Under the pieces are notes generated by a model. That model saw nothing but the letters and a program-made list of their open reading frames with translations. It did no database searches and had not been told where the DNA came from. Source: Pseudomonas sp. NFIX28 (GTDB lineage Bacteria; Pseudomonadota; Gammaproteobacteria; Pseudomonadales; Pseudomonadaceae). From it: a stretch of 64,000 nt of DNA. The stretch is from contig NZ_FNPW01000011.1 of NCBI RefSeq assembly GCF_900107395.1, forward strand, positions 178,608-242,607, written 5' to 3'. Positions 1-8,414 of this stretch are shown piece after piece (position 1 is the first letter of the stretch; each line of letters begins with the position of its first letter). A program made the position numbers and the translations under genes.

Positions 1-898
1 GGTCTCCGCAGTCTTTGAACGCTTCGCCAAGGTGCTCGATCCACGCCCTTACCGCTGGCAATACACCGCGCCGATGAGGGTAGACCGCCTGCAGCCAGCC
101 GCCAGCCAACGACCATTCCGGCAGCAGCCGCACCAGTTCTCCGCTCTGCAGTTCTTCTTCGCAATACATCATCGGCAGCATGGTACAGCCAAGGCCGGCG
201 AGGGCGCTGGCGCGGCGGATGATGAAGTCGTCGACGCCCAGGCGTGCCTCCAGCACCACGTCGCATTTCTCGCCCTGCGCATCGAGCAGGCGCAAGTGCA
301 CCATGCGGTCGGCCTCCAGGGCACCCAGCACCGGGACCTTTTTCAGGTCGGCGGGGCTGTGGATCGGCCACTGGCGGGCGAACGCCGGGCTTGAGACCAT
401 CACCGTCTGCGCCTGGCGCAGGCGGCGCGTTACCAGCAGGGGATCTTCGTCGCCCTGTTCACGAACCCGCAACGCCACGTCGATGCCTTCGGCGATCACA
501 TCGACTCGGCGGTTGAGCAATTGCAGATCCAGTTGCACCTGGGGGTATTGCTCGAGGAAGGAGCTGATCACGTTCGGCAACATATGCTGCCCCAGGCTGA
601 CCGGGCAGGACACCCGCAGGCGCCCGCGAGGTTCGCTGGACATGCTGGCCACGGCCTCGTCGGCCATTTCCGCTTCCAGCAGCATGGCCTGGCAGTGTTG
701 CAGGTAACGTTCGCCGACCGTGGTCAGCTTCAATTGGCGGGTGGTGCGCTGCAGCAGCCGGGTGTGCAGCCGCTCTTCCAGCTCGGCGATACGCCGCGAC
801 AGGCGCGATTTGGGCACCCCGAGCAGGCGCCCGGCAGCGGCGAAACCACCGGCTTCCACCACCTTGGCAAAGTAATAAAGATCGTTGAGGTCTTGCAT
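1..898 (-). CDS. LysR-family transcriptional regulator (3' end cut by window)
   Basis: Reading the minus strand from an ATG at 896-898 gives at least 299 residues with no stop before the window edge, close to the usual full LysR length of about 300. The N-terminus begins MQDLNDLYYFAKVVEAGGF and runs into a winged helix-turn-helix (GRLLGVPKSRLSRRIAELE), followed by the substrate-binding domain (VSCPVSLGQHMLPNVI). It is a DNA-binding regulator of the cytoplasm. It is divergent from azoR with a 128-bp gap, so it probably controls azoR and itself. The inducer cannot be told from sequence; a quinone or electrophile would fit the azoreductase neighbour. Confidence 0.9.
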   Translation of the reverse strand, partial: MQDLNDLYYFAKVVEAGGFAAAGRLLGVPKSRLSRRIAELEERLHTRLLQRTTRQLKLTTVGERYLQHCQAMLLEAEMADEAVASMSSEPRGRLRVSCPVSLGQHMLPNVISSFLEQYPQVQLDLQLLNRRVDVIAEGIDVALRVREQGDEDPLLVTRRLRQAQTVMVSSPAFARQWPIHSPADLKKVPVLGALEADRMVHLRLLDAQGEKCDVVLEARLGVDDFIIRRASALAGLGCTMLPMMYCEEELQSGELVRLLPEWSLAGGWLQAVYPHRRGVLPAVRAWIEHLGEAFKDCGD

Positions 899-911
899 AT
901 TCTGTCTCTAC

Positions 912-984
912 TGTCCTGCTGGTGGGACAATCTATCGCATTTTAGCCGACTAATCAGCTATTGGTTTCACCTGTAGGATTGTCC
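912..984. promoter_or_regulatory. Candidate LysR operator between the regulator and azoR
   Basis: The divergent gap holds inverted half-sites: GGACAATC at 925-932 against GATTGTCC at 977-984, and TGTCC at 912-916 against GGACA at 925-929. Spaced inverted repeats in a divergent LysR intergenic region are typical of binding sites of this family. The assignment is inference from position and symmetry. Confidence 0.4.
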
Positions 985-1026
985 TCAATTGATCGCCGGT
1001 GGCGATCCTCTCTTGGAGAATCCCAG

Positions 1027-1638
1027 ATGAAACTGTTGCATATCGATTCGAGCATCCTTGGTGACAACTCGGCTTCCCGTCAGCTGAGCGAAAGCGTGGT
1101 CAAGGCCTGGAAAAGCGCCGACGCCAGCGTTGAAGTGACCTACCGTGACCTGGCCGCCGACGCCATCAGCCACTTCAGTTCCGCTACCCTGGTAGCCGCC
1201 GGTACCCCGGCCGAAGTGCGCAGCGCTGCCCAGCAGCACGAAGCCGAGTTGAGTGCTTCGACCCTCGCCGAATTCCAGGCCGCCGACGCGATCGTGATCG
1301 CCGCGCCTATGTACAACTTCAGCATTCCGACCCAGCTCAAGGCCTGGATCGACCGCATCGCCGTCGCCGGCCAGACCTTCCGCTACACCGAAGCCGGCCC
1401 TGAAGGCCTGTGCGGCGGCAAGAAAGTCATCGTCGTGTCCACCGCGGGCGGCCTGCACGCCGGCCAGGCCACTGGCGTGGCCCATGAGGACTACCTGAAG
1501 CTGCTGTTCGGTTTCCTCGGCATCACCGATATCGAGTTTGTCCGCGCCCAAGGCCTGGCTTATGGCGACGAAGTCCGCAGCAAGGCCCTGAGCGACGCCC
1601 AGGCGCAAATCGACGAGCAGCTTTTCGCGGCCGCGTAA
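1027..1638 (+). CDS. azoR: FMN-dependent NADH-azoreductase
   Basis: A 203-residue flavodoxin-fold protein, usual length for AzoR. It begins MKLLHIDSSILGDNSASRQL, has the FMN phosphate-binding SxxSxSR-type start, and carries the APMYNFSIPTQLKAWIDRI and VIVVSTAGG segments typical of the family. It would reduce azo dyes and quinones using NADH in the cytoplasm. The start at 1027 is chosen because GGAG lies about 8 bases upstream and the conserved N-terminus begins there; upstream codons in the same frame are not conserved. It is divergent from the LysR gene and probably monocistronic, since a terminator follows. Confidence 0.93.
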   Translation: MKLLHIDSSILGDNSASRQLSESVVKAWKSADASVEVTYRDLAADAISHFSSATLVAAGTPAEVRSAAQQHEAELSASTLAEFQAADAIVIAAPMYNFSIPTQLKAWIDRIAVAGQTFRYTEAGPEGLCGGKKVIVVSTAGGLHAGQATGVAHEDYLKLLFGFLGITDIEFVRAQGLAYGDEVRSKALSDAQAQIDEQLFAAA

Positions 1639-1681
1639 GGCTTATGTAAAAGTCGCTTACGCCCCAGGCAATGCCCTCTAG

Positions 1682-1727
1682 ACTCTGTATTCCGATGCCC
1701 ACCTGGCGACGGAATACGGAGTTTTTT
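1682..1727 (+). terminator. Rho-independent terminator after azoR
   Basis: A 13-bp stem (1682-1694 with 1710-1722, one G-T pair) around a 15-base loop is followed by a run of six T at 1722-1727. It sits 44 bp after the azoR stop and upstream of the next gene's start. Confidence 0.85.
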
Positions 1728-1856
1728 GTGTTCGTGTTTCTGGCCCGGGTTATGCAGCTTATGGACCCGGCGATGGCCTGGCCCGTGTCAAGAGGCCCAG
1801 GACACAAACCAACAAACAGCAGGCCGGCGTTGCAGCCGGTAGAAGGTGGTGCATCG

Positions 1857-2894
1857 ATGAGGCGTCTTTGGGCAATGTCGCTGGCCTGCCTGCTCGGCGG
1901 CCCGATTACCGTGCATGCCGCGCCCGCGCCCCATCCGCATTGGAGCGTGGGTTTCCACGAGATGAGTTTTCTCGACCCGCTGGACCAGCAGCCGATGCGC
2001 GCCATCGCCTTTTATCCTTCCACCGGCATCGAACACGGCAGCCAGGTCGAGGGTTACCCGATCGCGGCCTCCCGCGACTCGAAGATGGCCATCGGCCGTT
2101 TCCCGCTGTTGATGCTGTCCCACGGCAATACCGGTACGCCGCTGGCCCTGCATGACCTGGCCACTTCGCTGGCGCGCAAGGGTTTCGTGGTGGTGGCGGT
2201 GATCCATCCCGGCGACAACTACAAGGATCACAGCCGGCTGGGCACCCTGAGCAACTTGTATGGGCGGCCGATCCAGATTTCCGCAGCCATCAGCGCGACC
2301 CTCGCCGACCCGATGCTGTCGCCTTTCGTCAATGCGCGGCAGGTTGGCGTCATTGGTTACTCCGCAGGTGGCGAAACGGCGCTGATCCTGTCCGGCGCCA
2401 CCCCGGACCTGGACCGCTTGCGCCGCTACTGCCAGGAACGCCCCGACGATCACGACGCCTGCAATACCCAGGGCGAGCTGATTGTCGATCGCGACGATTT
2501 GCAACCGGTCGCCGACCCGCGGGTCCAGGCCTTGCTGCTGATGGCGCCGCTGAGCCTCAAGTTCGGACGGCAGACTTTGTCCGGGGTGCATGTGCCGGTG
2601 CTGCTGTACAGCGGCGACGTCGACAAGCTGGTGGCGCTGGACAAGAACGCCGCGGCCCTGGCCCGCAAGCTGCCAGTCGCGCCGGACTTCAGGTTGCTGG
2701 CCGGGGCCGGGCATTTCGTGTTCATGGCGCCGTGCAGCGAAGCGCAGATGCTGAGCATGCCGGCGTTGTGCACCGACGCCGAGGGCGTCGACCGCGAGGG
2801 CATTCACCGCAATCTGATTGCCGAGGCCGGCCGCTTCTTTGCCCGTGCCCTGGGCAAGCCGAGCCGGGCCGGGATGCAGACCGCGGATCAGTGA
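1857..2894 (+). CDS. Secreted alpha/beta hydrolase (dienelactone hydrolase-like)
   Basis: 345 residues from an ATG at 1857 with a purine-rich GAAGGTGGT upstream. Residues 1-21 are a signal peptide (RRLWAMSLACLLGGPITVHA). The body has the alpha/beta-hydrolase nucleophile elbow GYSAGG and a late GAGHF motif that would supply the catalytic histidine, as in the predicted dienelactone hydrolase group (COG4188). It is probably a periplasmic esterase or lipase-like enzyme; the substrate is unknown. The frame stays open upstream to 1671, but that stretch contains the azoR terminator and is not protein-like. It converges on the MFS gene, with one base between the stops. Confidence 0.8.
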   Translation: MRRLWAMSLACLLGGPITVHAAPAPHPHWSVGFHEMSFLDPLDQQPMRAIAFYPSTGIEHGSQVEGYPIAASRDSKMAIGRFPLLMLSHGNTGTPLALHDLATSLARKGFVVVAVIHPGDNYKDHSRLGTLSNLYGRPIQISAAISATLADPMLSPFVNARQVGVIGYSAGGETALILSGATPDLDRLRRYCQERPDDHDACNTQGELIVDRDDLQPVADPRVQALLLMAPLSLKFGRQTLSGVHVPVLLYSGDVDKLVALDKNAAALARKLPVAPDFRLLAGAGHFVFMAPCSEAQMLSMPALCTDAEGVDREGIHRNLIAEAGRFFARALGKPSRAGMQTADQ

Positions 2895-2895
2895 T

Positions 2896-4083
2896 TCAGC
2901 CGTCGGCCCGGCGCTTGAGCAGCAGGGTCAGGCCCAGGGCGCTGAGCGACAGCAGCGCCGCGCAGAAGAAGATTGACGAATAGCCCAGGTTCAACGCCAC
3001 TGCGCCCATCAGGGGGCCGGCAATGGCCAGTGCCAGGTCGAAAAATACCGCATAGGCGCTCAGGCCGGCGCCGCGGCTGGTGCTGGGCACCTGCTTGATC
3101 GCCTCCACGCCCAGCGCCGGGTACACCAGCGACAGGCCGAAACCGGTAAGCCCGGCACCGACCAGGGCGAACGCGGCCGATGGCGCCAGCCACAGCAGGA
3201 CCAGGCCCAGGGTCTCGATGCTCATGCAGGCGATAGCCGCGTGGAAACCGCCGAAACGGCTGATGCAAGAGATAAACAGCAGGCGCGACAGGATAAAGCA
3301 CACGCCAAAGACCGTCAGGCAGTAGGCCGCGCCGCTCCAGCCGCGGCTGAGGTAGAACAGGGTAATAAAAGTAGTCAGGGTGCCGTAGCCGATGGATGCC
3401 AGGCTCAGGCTGGCGCCGTAAGGCGCGATACGGCCGAACACTGCGCGAAACGACAGGCGCTCGCCACGGACCACCGGCACCGATGGCTTGTTGCGGATCA
3501 GCAGCAGGGCCAGTGCCGCCAGCGCCGACAACGCCAGGCCCAGGCTTTCGAAGCCGTAGTCATCGACCATCACCACCCCCAGCGGCGCGCCGATGGCGAT
3601 TGCCCCGTAGGAGGCGATGCCGTTCCAGGAAATCGAGCGCGCGGTGTGCTCGGCGCCGACCTGGCCCATGCACCAACTGATGGTGCCCACGCCGATCAAG
3701 CCCTGGGCCACCCCGAGCAGCAGGCGCCCCAGCAGCAGGATGCCCAGGCTGAGCAGCGGCAGCGCTTGCAGCAGGGTCGACGCCAGGGTCAGCAGGCCGC
3801 TGAAAAAGATTCCCGCCAGGCCGTAGACGATGGCGCGCTTGGTGCCGAGGTTGTCCGACATGCGCCCAGCCATGGGCCGGCTGAGGAGGGTGGCCAGGTA
3901 CTGCGAGCCGATGGTCAGCCCGGCCACCACGGCACTGAAGCCCAGTTCGCCGTGCACGTAGCCCGGCAGCACCGCGATCGGCAGGCCGATGCAGATAAAC
4001 GCGATAAAGGTATAGAAGACGATAGAGACGATCTGCAGGGTGATCGCCATGGAGCTCGGTGCGGGCGGTTGTTGCACGGACAT
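2896..4083 (-). CDS. MFS transporter
   Basis: 395 residues with about twelve hydrophobic segments, the normal size of a major facilitator permease. After the second helix it has GSQYLATLLSRPMAGRMSDN, matching the family loop motif GxxxDxxGR/K. The start at 4083 (MSVQQPPAPSS) is preferred: the frame upstream to 4275 runs through a REP palindrome and terminator DNA. It acts in the inner membrane, probably in efflux; the substrate is not predictable. It stands alone, convergent with the hydrolase gene. Confidence 0.85.
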   Translation of the reverse strand: MSVQQPPAPSSMAITLQIVSIVFYTFIAFICIGLPIAVLPGYVHGELGFSAVVAGLTIGSQYLATLLSRPMAGRMSDNLGTKRAIVYGLAGIFFSGLLTLASTLLQALPLLSLGILLLGRLLLGVAQGLIGVGTISWCMGQVGAEHTARSISWNGIASYGAIAIGAPLGVVMVDDYGFESLGLALSALAALALLLIRNKPSVPVVRGERLSFRAVFGRIAPYGASLSLASIGYGTLTTFITLFYLSRGWSGAAYCLTVFGVCFILSRLLFISCISRFGGFHAAIACMSIETLGLVLLWLAPSAAFALVGAGLTGFGLSLVYPALGVEAIKQVPSTSRGAGLSAYAVFFDLALAIAGPLMGAVALNLGYSSIFFCAALLSLSALGLTLLLKRRADG

Positions 4084-4197
4084 GGGGGCTCGTTCGCGGG
4101 CGGGCGGTGGGAGAGCTGCATCATGGCGCGCGTCGAAAACAAAAGGAAGCAGGCTAACGATTTCTTTATAGGCGGGTATTTGTGGGGCAGGGATGCC

Positions 4198-4242
4198 ATC
4201 GCGGGCACGCCTCGCTCCTACAGAGCGAGGCTTGCCCGCGAT
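4198..4242. repeat. REP palindrome
   Basis: Two 20-base arms, 4198-4217 and 4223-4242, are reverse complements with one mismatch around a 5-base loop. The arm content (GCGGGCA-GCCTCGCTC) is a common fluorescent Pseudomonas REP sequence. It lies between the MFS gene start and the ybiT terminator. Confidence 0.8.
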
Positions 4243-4258
4243 GCTTTTATAACCGGAC

Positions 4259-4289
4259 AAAAAAAGCCCCGTCACCAGGACGGGGCTTT
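4259..4289 (-). terminator. Rho-independent terminator of ybiT
   Basis: AAAGCCCCGTC (4263-4273) pairs perfectly with GACGGGGCTTT (4279-4289) around a 5-base loop. On the minus strand the stem is followed by a U run. It sits 26 bp after the ybiT stop. Confidence 0.9.
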
Positions 4290-4314
4290 CGGACCGGCAG
4301 CCGGAGGGCGTTCC

Positions 4315-5901
4315 TTAGAACACCACGCCCTGGCTGCGCAGGTAGTCGTCGTAGGTGCCGCTGAAGTCGGTCACGCCGTTCGGGCTCAACTCGATGATGC
4401 GGGTGGCCAGGGACGATACGAATTCGCGGTCGTGGCTGACGAAGATCAGCGTGCCCGGGTAGTTTTCCAGCGCCAGGTTCAGCGCCTCGATGGATTCCAT
4501 GTCCAGGTGGTTGGTCGGTTCGTCCATCACCAGCACGTTGGGCTTTTGCAGGATCAGCTTGCCGAACAGCATGCGGCCCTGTTCACCACCGGAGATGACT
4601 TTTACCGACTTGAGGATCTCGTCGTTGGAGAACAGCATGCGGCCCAGGGTGCCGCGGATGATCTGCTCGCCCTGGGTCCACTGGCCCATCCAGTCGAACA
4701 GGCTGACGTCGTCTTCGAAGTCATGGGCGTGGTCCTGGGCGTAGTAGCCCAGCTCGGCGCTTTCGGTCCACTTCACCGAACCGGCGTCCGGGGTCAGCTC
4801 GCCCATCAGGGTACGCAGCAGAGTGGTCTTGCCGATGCCGTTCGGGCCGATGATCGCTACGCGCTCGCCGGCTTCGACGGTGAAGCTGAAGTTCTTGAAC
4901 AGGGTCTTGCCGTCGAAGCCCTTGGACATCTGCTCGATGGTCACGGCCTGGCGGTGCAGCTTCTTGGTCTGTTCGAAGCGGATGAACGGGCTGACGCGGC
5001 TCGATGGCTTGACCTCGGCCAGCTGGATCTTGTCGATCTGCTTGGCGCGGGAGGTGGCCTGCTTGGCTTTCGAGGCGTTGGCCGAGAAGCGGCTGACGAA
5101 GGTCTGCAGCTCGGCGATCTGGGCTTTCTTCTTGGCGTTGTCCGACAGCAGCTGCTCGCGGGACTGGGTCGCCGCGGTCATGTACTCGTCGTAGTTGCCC
5201 GGGAACAGGCGCAGCTCGCCGTAGTCCAGGTCGGCCATGTGAGTGCAGACGCTATTAAGGAAGTGACGGTCGTGGGAAATGATGATCATGGTGCTGTTAC
5301 GCGCCGTGAGAATCGTTTCCAGCCAGCGGATGGTGTTGATGTCCAGGTGGTTGGTCGGCTCGTCCAGCAGCAGTACTTCCGGATCGGAGAACAGCGCCTG
5401 GGCCAGCAACACCCGCAGCTTCCAGCCTGGCGCGACTTCGGTCATCGGGCCGAAATGCTGTTCCAGGGGAATGCCCAGGCCCAGCAGCAACTCGCCGGCG
5501 CGGGACTCGGCGGTGTAGCCGTCCATCTCGGCGAACTCGGTTTCCAGCTCGGCCACGGCCATGCCGTCTTCTTCGCTCATTTCCGGCAGCGAGTAGATGC
5601 GGTCGCGCTCGGCCTTGACCTTCCACAGCTCTTCGTGACCCATGATCACGGTGTCGATCACGGTGAATTCTTCGTAGGCGAACTGGTCCTGGCGCAATTT
5701 ACCCAGGCGAACGTTCGGCTCCAGCATGACCTGGCCGCCGGACGGCTCGAGGTCGCCGCCGAGGATTTTCATGAACGTCGACTTACCGCAACCGTTGGCG
5801 CCGATCAGGCCATAGCGGTTACCGCCGTTGAACTTGACCGAAACGTTCTCGAATAGCGGCTTGGCGCCGAACTGCATCGTGATGTTAGCTGTGGAGATCA
5901 A
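4315..5901 (-). CDS. ybiT: ABC-F family ATPase (YbiT-type translation factor)
   Basis: 528 residues with two ABC domains on one chain and no membrane segment. Walker A motifs are GANGCGKST (near residue 37) and GPNGIGKTT; both domains have DEPTNHLD Walker B motifs. The linker is basic and helical. Length and sequence match E. coli YbiT (about 530 aa), a ribosome-associated ABC-F protein. The start is a TTG at 5901, with AAGG four bases upstream. The 32-bp direct repeat bounding the mobile element covers this start codon, so DNA upstream of the gene, including the ribosome binding site, is now element DNA. Confidence 0.92.
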   Translation of the reverse strand: MISTANITMQFGAKPLFENVSVKFNGGNRYGLIGANGCGKSTFMKILGGDLEPSGGQVMLEPNVRLGKLRQDQFAYEEFTVIDTVIMGHEELWKVKAERDRIYSLPEMSEEDGMAVAELETEFAEMDGYTAESRAGELLLGLGIPLEQHFGPMTEVAPGWKLRVLLAQALFSDPEVLLLDEPTNHLDINTIRWLETILTARNSTMIIISHDRHFLNSVCTHMADLDYGELRLFPGNYDEYMTAATQSREQLLSDNAKKKAQIAELQTFVSRFSANASKAKQATSRAKQIDKIQLAEVKPSSRVSPFIRFEQTKKLHRQAVTIEQMSKGFDGKTLFKNFSFTVEAGERVAIIGPNGIGKTTLLRTLMGELTPDAGSVKWTESAELGYYAQDHAHDFEDDVSLFDWMGQWTQGEQIIRGTLGRMLFSNDEILKSVKVISGGEQGRMLFGKLILQKPNVLVMDEPTNHLDMESIEALNLALENYPGTLIFVSHDREFVSSLATRIIELSPNGVTDFSGTYDDYLRSQGVVF

Positions 5902-5905
5902 TTAC
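5874..5905. other. attL: left copy of the 32-bp attachment repeat
   Basis: These 32 bases recur exactly at 44991-45022 in the same orientation. The repeat covers the first codons of ybiT and the bases just upstream. The integrase gene ends 16 bp inside it. A perfect direct repeat bracketing 39 kb with an integrase at one end is the signature of site-specific integration. Confidence 0.88.
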
Positions 5906-5921
5906 CTTACCTATCAATGGG

Positions 5922-7115
5922 TTAGAGCTGGTCTTTTTTACCTGATACCGATTTGATACCAATCTGGAGCTTTTCCAGCTCCCCCCAGTCTGAGCTTGAG
6001 TTGAGCCAACGCGCATACGTCGTCAGCAACATTTGGACGCTGTGGCCAAGCTGCTGAGCGATGAATGCGGGGTTCATGTTGGACATTAAGCATATTGTCG
6101 CATAAGTATGACGGCAGTTGTACGGCGGCCGATGAGGCATAGCTAAAGCCTTCAGTGCTGGCCTCCATTGTTTGTGCAGGTCCGACGTTTGCTTGATGTA
6201 CTCGCTGTTCTTCGAAGGCGGGAACACGTAGGGCGTGGTTTTGATCTTGCCGATGCCGTTTGCACGACGCTCTGCGTACTGACGGGCGAACTTGAGCGCG
6301 TGCAGCGCTCGTTCATTCAGCAGAACAAAGCGGTCCTTGTTGGTCTTGGTTCGCTCCTCGACAAGGCCAAGCGCTACGGTGCGGCAGACATGTACCTGGC
6401 GTTTCACCAGGTCGACAGCATCCCAGCGCAACGCCGCGACCTCCGACAGTCGAAGCCCGGTGAAGAATGCGAACTCAAAGAATGCGGCATAGATTCCGCT
6501 GGGCCAGTGGGTTGTTTGGTACAGGTGGGCGATGATGCGGTTCGCTTCATCCAAGGAGAACGGGCTGATCTCCTTTCGCGATCGTTTGGGGCGGTCTATC
6601 GTCGCGGCGGGGTTCTTCTTGATCAACTCTTCAGCTACTGCCGCTTCCAGAATCGTCGATAGTTTGACTAGGGCGTTACGCCGAACTCCTGGCGATGTCC
6701 ACTCCGTGGCCGCAATGATGCGGCGAAGGAGTGTGGTGGTGATTTGGTCTATGCGGATCAGTGCCAGCGGCGGAATCCAGTACAGATTCAGTGCACCTTT
6801 GTAGTTGTTGCGCGTGCCGGTTGTGATGACTCGACCATCAAGCCAAAGCTGGGCGTACTCGTGAAAGGTTGGAATGCTGTTCAGCATAACGGCCGAGTCG
6901 GGGAACAGCTCGGCGTACTTGGTATCATCCAGGAGGCCGAGCTTGATCAGGCTCTTTACTTGATCGCGTAGTTGGGATGCAGCTTTAATGCCTTTCTGCG
7001 TCGCGGGGTAGGGGAGCGTTTCACATCTGCGGACCCCGTTCCAAGTAAAACGAATCCTGAGGGATTTGCGGAAGAGTTCCACTCCACTGGGCAAATCCAT
7101 TGTGCTTCTTGCCAT
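5922..7115 (-). CDS. int: Tyrosine recombinase / phage integrase
   Basis: 397 residues. The N-terminal part (about 8-75, LFRKSLRIRFTWNGVRRCET) resembles the arm-type DNA-binding domain of DUF3596 integrases; the core-binding domain spans about 85-175. The catalytic domain shows FFTGLRLSEVAALRW (first Arg), RHTYATI, QQLGHS and the Tyr in TTYARWL. The usual His of the HxxR box is Tyr (YNCR), a variant I also associate with this family. It would catalyse excision and integration at the 32-bp site. It ends next to attL and overlaps the upstream excisionase-like gene in another frame. Confidence 0.93.
   Translation of the reverse strand: MARSTMDLPSGVELFRKSLRIRFTWNGVRRCETLPYPATQKGIKAASQLRDQVKSLIKLGLLDDTKYAELFPDSAVMLNSIPTFHEYAQLWLDGRVITTGTRNNYKGALNLYWIPPLALIRIDQITTTLLRRIIAATEWTSPGVRRNALVKLSTILEAAVAEELIKKNPAATIDRPKRSRKEISPFSLDEANRIIAHLYQTTHWPSGIYAAFFEFAFFTGLRLSEVAALRWDAVDLVKRQVHVCRTVALGLVEERTKTNKDRFVLLNERALHALKFARQYAERRANGIGKIKTTPYVFPPSKNSEYIKQTSDLHKQWRPALKALAMPHRPPYNCRHTYATICLMSNMNPAFIAQQLGHSVQMLLTTYARWLNSSSDWGELEKLQIGIKSVSGKKDQL
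5941..5962. repeat. Left copy of a ~21-bp repeat near both island ends (possible arm site)
   Basis: CTGATACCGATTTGATACCA here matches 44875-44896 with one extra T there, in the same orientation. Here it lies inside the last codons of the integrase, 36 bp inside attL. Each copy itself contains GATACC twice. It could be an arm-type integrase site or a scrap of integrase coding DNA left at the right end. Confidence 0.35.
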
Positions 7116-7303
7116 TCCTCATACCTTCTTTTGCTATACAAAATTCGATGTCCCTGCTTGTTCCAGACCCCTTCCGGAATTTGTTTTCTTGCGCGGCGCG
7201 TCGCAAGAGCCCTAGACGAAATGCCTAAAAAATGGGCCATAACTTCCTCAGAGACCTTATCTACGTCAGGGTGAGGTATGGATTCCAAACTGCTATTCGT
7301 CAT
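6956..7303 (-). CDS. Probable excisionase / DNA-binding protein
   Basis: 115 residues from ATG 7303 with GGAGG upstream. Residues about 15-65 (DKVSEEVMAHFLGISSRALA) look like a winged helix-turn-helix of the MerR/AlpA/Xis type. The position directly upstream of the integrase is where excisionase genes lie. The last 53 residues are encoded by DNA that also encodes the integrase N-terminus in another frame, an overlap of about 160 bp; they are basic and low in complexity. The function is inferred from fold resemblance and position. Confidence 0.6.
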   Translation of the reverse strand: MTNSSLESIPHPDVDKVSEEVMAHFLGISSRALATRRARKQIPEGVWNKQGHRILYSKRRYEEWQEAQWICPVEWNSSANPSGFVLLGTGSADVKRSPTPRRRKALKLHPNYAIK

Positions 7304-7397
7304 CTCTTTAACCCTCCCGTCTGTGTGAGTAAGGCGCTTCTTCCTATGAACCCGGGGTCGGACGTTCCGTCCATTGCGACTGAGGCAGAAGTAACCA

Positions 7398-7865
7398 TCA
7401 CGCAGCCTCCACAGTAAATTGGTTGGCGGTACCGAGTGGTTGTCCTACTGAGTTGCCCTGAATTCCTGGTTGCAGCTGCGCCGCCATTGCAAGCGCCTGC
7501 TCGCGCAGAGATCGGGCATCACGCTCGAGCTGCTTGCCAGTACGAAAGGCGCTAAAGGTTTCGGCGGCGATCCGCAGCAGCTCGCCGATGGCGACCAGCG
7601 TCTGGTTCTCGGCCGGGCCAAAGAGGGGAACTGCTTCAAGTCGTTTGCAGGTTTGTGCCAAGCACGTGTGATCGGACCGGATGAACTGCAGGGAGGCCCG
7701 TAGCTCGCGGATGGTTTTGGCGCTTGCGGCGCGCTGGATGTCTTCACCCTCGCGCAGGCCAGTCTCCAGACCATCACTGCGGCCCATGATGTAACCGCCC
7801 CAAAGCAGCAGGGCGGCCAGAACTATCAGAATGACGAGTGCACCGATTTGTATTGGGGTCATCAT
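7398..7865 (-). CDS. Phage membrane-anchored hypothetical protein
   Basis: 155 residues. One N-terminal transmembrane helix (about 6-27, IGALVILIVLAALLLWGGYI) is followed by a soluble helical region rich in Leu, Ala and Arg that may form a coiled coil (about 45-130). The start ATG overlaps the stop of the PrtN-like gene upstream (ATGATGA), so it is translationally coupled. I do not recognise a family. The topology would suit an inner-membrane accessory protein of the leftward early operon. Confidence 0.65.
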   Translation of the reverse strand: MMTPIQIGALVILIVLAALLLWGGYIMGRSDGLETGLREGEDIQRAASAKTIRELRASLQFIRSDHTCLAQTCKRLEAVPLFGPAENQTLVAIGELLRIAAETFSAFRTGKQLERDARSLREQALAMAAQLQPGIQGNSVGQPLGTANQFTVEAA

Positions 7866-8242
7866 GTGGTGTGCTCCTGGGATGGTCGTTGGCTGGTGGT
7901 GACAGCCGTCAGTGGTGTGGGGGCAGCATGGCGTTGGCCGTCCTGCTGTCGCTGCATGTCTTCATCAGCCTTGTAGGCGCGGATGTCGATCAGCGAGGCG
8001 ACGTGGCGGATGTGCGCGTACTTCAGTGCCTTGCGGCTGGTGTCCAGCGTGGTGATCGGAAGCTGGATCCGCCCGCTGTTGATCTCCGTCACGAACGACT
8101 GCTCGTTGAGGTTGCGAAAGTACTGCTCGCGGACTTTTTCCAGAGGGATCAGGACGTCACCGAAGATGCGATACAGCAGCTCGACCGTGGCCGATTCGGG
8201 CGCCGGATGTAGGCGAAGCGGATTCTGTGCAGCGTTACTCAT
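7862..8242 (-). CDS. PrtN-type pyocin/prophage activator
   Basis: 126 residues. Residues about 20-95 (LLYRIFGDVLIPLEKVREQY ... INSGRIQLPI ... HIRHVASLIDIRAY) match the pyocin activator PrtN family, small DNA-binding activators that switch on R/F/S pyocin and prophage genes when the repressor is cleaved. The C-terminal 30 residues are polar and probably disordered. It sits in the leftward early operon, start-stop overlapped on both sides, under operators of the CI-like repressor. In the PrtR/PrtN paradigm the repressor would hold this gene off until DNA damage. Confidence 0.72.
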   Translation of the reverse strand: MSNAAQNPLRLHPAPESATVELLYRIFGDVLIPLEKVREQYFRNLNEQSFVTEINSGRIQLPITTLDTSRKALKYAHIRHVASLIDIRAYKADEDMQRQQDGQRHAAPTPLTAVTTSQRPSQEHTT

Positions 8243-8414
8243 GGCCTTGTCGAGCCTCCTTGCGTTGTTGTCGTGCTGGGTGGTTCCAGGCGTTCAGGCA
8301 GTGGCGTCTGGTCAGCTCGCGCAGATGTTCGGGCACTTCGAGGAGCGCGGCGTTGCGCTCTTTGCGTGTGCGCATGGCAACGATCTGGCGGGCGTACTCC
8401 CTAGGCCACGTCAC
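8235..8414 (-). CDS. Small phage protein, 59 aa
   Basis: Starts at a GTG (8412-8414) overlapping the end of the upstream gene and stops inside the start of the PrtN-like gene, so it fits exactly in a coupled operon. The product begins VTWPREYARQIVAMRTRKER and continues NAALLEVPEHLRELTRRH, resembling a short helical family common in Proteobacterial prophages (DUF7696-like, from memory). No function is known. Confidence 0.6.
   Translation of the reverse strand: MTWPREYARQIVAMRTRKERNAALLEVPEHLRELTRRHCLNAWNHPARQQRKEARQGHE

Noticed and set aside
3241..5856. An 871-codon open frame on the + strand
   Set aside because: It is antisense to the MFS gene and to ybiT and is Gln/His/Arg-rich low-quality protein, a result of GC-rich codon bias on the coding strand. 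ybiT has clear ABC motifs on the other strand.
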